Shown one piece after another: positions 62,763-64,000 of a stretch of 64,000 nucleotides of DNA. The notes under the pieces were generated by a model that worked only from the letters and a program-made list of their open reading frames with translations, was not told the origin of the DNA and made no database searches. The position numbers and the translations under genes are program-made. The stretch spans positions 368,907-432,906 of the forward strand of contig VXAZ01007594.1 of the NCBI GenBank assembly GCA_013399875.1, read 5' to 3'. Numbering within the stretch: position 1 is the stretch's first letter; the number at the start of each line of letters is the position of its first letter. This DNA comes from Gymnorhina tibicen (lineage: Eukaryota; Chordata; Aves; Passeriformes; Artamidae).

Positions 62763-63760
62763 CATGCTTCTTAGCAGTAAAAGTCCATAATTTAGAATAA
62801 TTTTAGAATATATGTACATACAGGAAAAAAAGTGCTGTAGTGTCCTTTGTTTTGGCTTTCTCCATTGGCTTTATAGACAATTACTGGATTTATTTTTCAA
62901 GACAAGAAAGAAATCATCAGGGTTGGCTACATAAAAAAATTATAGAGGATAAGAAAGCTACCAGTAGCGTTTGCACAAACTCAACAAAAAATGTCAATTA
63001 ATGTTGCAAACATTTAAGATCAATTTCTGTTTGATGTTACTCAGTAATCTCACTGAAATAATTTTAGGAATGCACTAAAATCTTTATGCTATGGACATTA
63101 AACAAGTACAGAAGTACATGTTATGGCTGTGAAAAGACAAAAGAAATAACATTGTTCTCCTTGCTTATAAACAAGTACATTGTTCTTCACTCCTATTAAT
63201 ACTTATCACATTGAAATTGCCTACAAAAATCAGTGAGGTTACATCAGTATAAAGGCAAACTGAGCTTATAATGAGGCATGAAAAGCTCTTTTGTCACTTT
63301 CTAAAACATATTGAAAAAAGAAACACTCCCCATAAGATCTTCTGTATTCTTTAGAATCCTTTATTACTCAAAATTTTTGCTTCTAGAATAAACAAGAAAA
63401 AGCCCTTTTTTGTAAGTGATTTCTTACAAAAATACTCTAAATATTAATTTTAATATAAACCATTAATATCTAAATAAATAAAACTATATTTTATAAATAA
63501 AAAATGTGCATTGGTTGTAAAGTTTTAGGATATATATAATTTACTAAAAATCATTTACAAACTATTTTTCTTTTTTTTTTTTTAATTAAGGTTTATACCT
63601 CATACTTTTTTAGGGTAAGAATGAAAAATAACAGCCTAGAGTATATAAGAGAATCTTTCCTGTATTCCTCAGTAAAATAGTGTAAAGTCCCAGACTGGAA
63701 CTGACAAAAACAAGGATTTCCTTCAATCCAATAGCATAGTATGTTGAAGAATCAGGTGCT

Positions 63761-64000
63761 TCACAGAATCATGGAATCATGGAGAATGGGTAAATTTGGA
63801 TGGGACCACAGGGGATCATCTTGTTCAACCTCGCAGTTCAAGCAGGGTCATCCCAGAGCACATGGCACAAGATTGTGTCCAGACCATTCTTGAATATCTA
63901 CAGTGAGGGAGACTCCACAACCTCTCTGAGAAACCTGTTGCACAGTCCAATGCTTTTCCTAATGCACCCCAGGTCATCATTGGCTTTCTTGGCCACAGGG
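63761..64000 (-). mobile_element. CR1 LINE 3' end, minus strand, cut by the window edge
   Basis: The left end 'tcacagaatcatggaatcat' is the reverse complement of the CR1 3' octamer-like run (ATTCYATG), so the element's 3' end is at 63761 and it extends past 64000. It then follows the CR1 tail: 'gggatcatcttgttcaacct', 'caagcagggtcatccc', 'gaatatctacagtgagggag', 'actccacaacctctctg'. At about 63950 it jumps to 'cctaatgcaccccagg' and 'ttggctttcttggccacagg', which in the consensus I recall lies several hundred bases further into the element, so an internal deletion is likely. It is less diverged than the other CR1 copies here. No coding frame survives. Confidence 0.92.

Larger units (their letters stand above)
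62021..63760. other. Unique AT-rich sequence with small repeats
   Basis: No gene seen. Holds the repeats at 62613-62636 and 62699-62762, and a T tract near 63571-63583. Confidence 0.55.

Noticed and set aside
1..64000. tRNA, rRNA or small RNA genes
   Set aside because: No tRNA A/B box cloverleaf, rRNA-like block or snRNA-like sequence was seen by eye; a covariance-model scan would be needed to exclude microRNAs.

Overview
The window looks like nuclear DNA from a bird, probably a passerine. It is AT-rich, and its recognisable sequence is avian-type transposable elements: CR1 LINE copies, including one 3' end with the typical octamer-like run, and long terminal repeats (LTRs) of several endogenous retrovirus families. 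Family and lineage calls rest on remembered consensus patterns, not on a database search. There is no bacterial-style gene organisation, no tRNA or rRNA gene, no CRISPR array and no convincing protein-coding gene. Nearly all longer open reading frames are chance frames in non-coding DNA or antisense to LTRs. The window is best read as an intergenic or deep intronic tract.

Layout. 1-8.5 kb: mostly unique sequence, with an eroded LTR piece (742-930), a GT microsatellite (5046-5094) and an old CR1 tail (6750-7035). 8.5-9.2 kb: a well-preserved solo LTR with a perfect 5-bp target duplication (8497-9161). 9.2-25.7 kb: unique AT-rich sequence with small tandem duplications and an 18-bp perfect palindrome. 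25.7-38 kb: four LTRs or LTR-like pieces (25709-25928 minus, 30211-30740 plus, 35230-35685 minus, 37435-37763 plus), a GAAA tract, an AT-rich block with a perfect hairpin, a GC-richer island and a perfect 2 x 71 bp tandem duplication. 45.7-47.0 kb: a long, very old CR1 copy with reverse transcriptase remnants and a 3' end. 47.4-48.7 kb: a large ERVL-type LTR followed by a degenerate primer-binding site. 48.7-63.7 kb: mostly unique sequence. 63.76-64 kb: a younger CR1 on the minus strand, cut by the window edge and apparently deleted internally.

The only hints of host coding sequence are exon-like segments bounded by good splice signals. The most interesting set is on the plus strand (53047-53189, 60999-61067, 61860-62020): the reading phases fit together and the last piece ends in a stop followed by AATAAA. 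I could not match them to any known protein. Similar pseudo-exons are common by chance, so they are low-confidence candidates needing RNA or comparative evidence.
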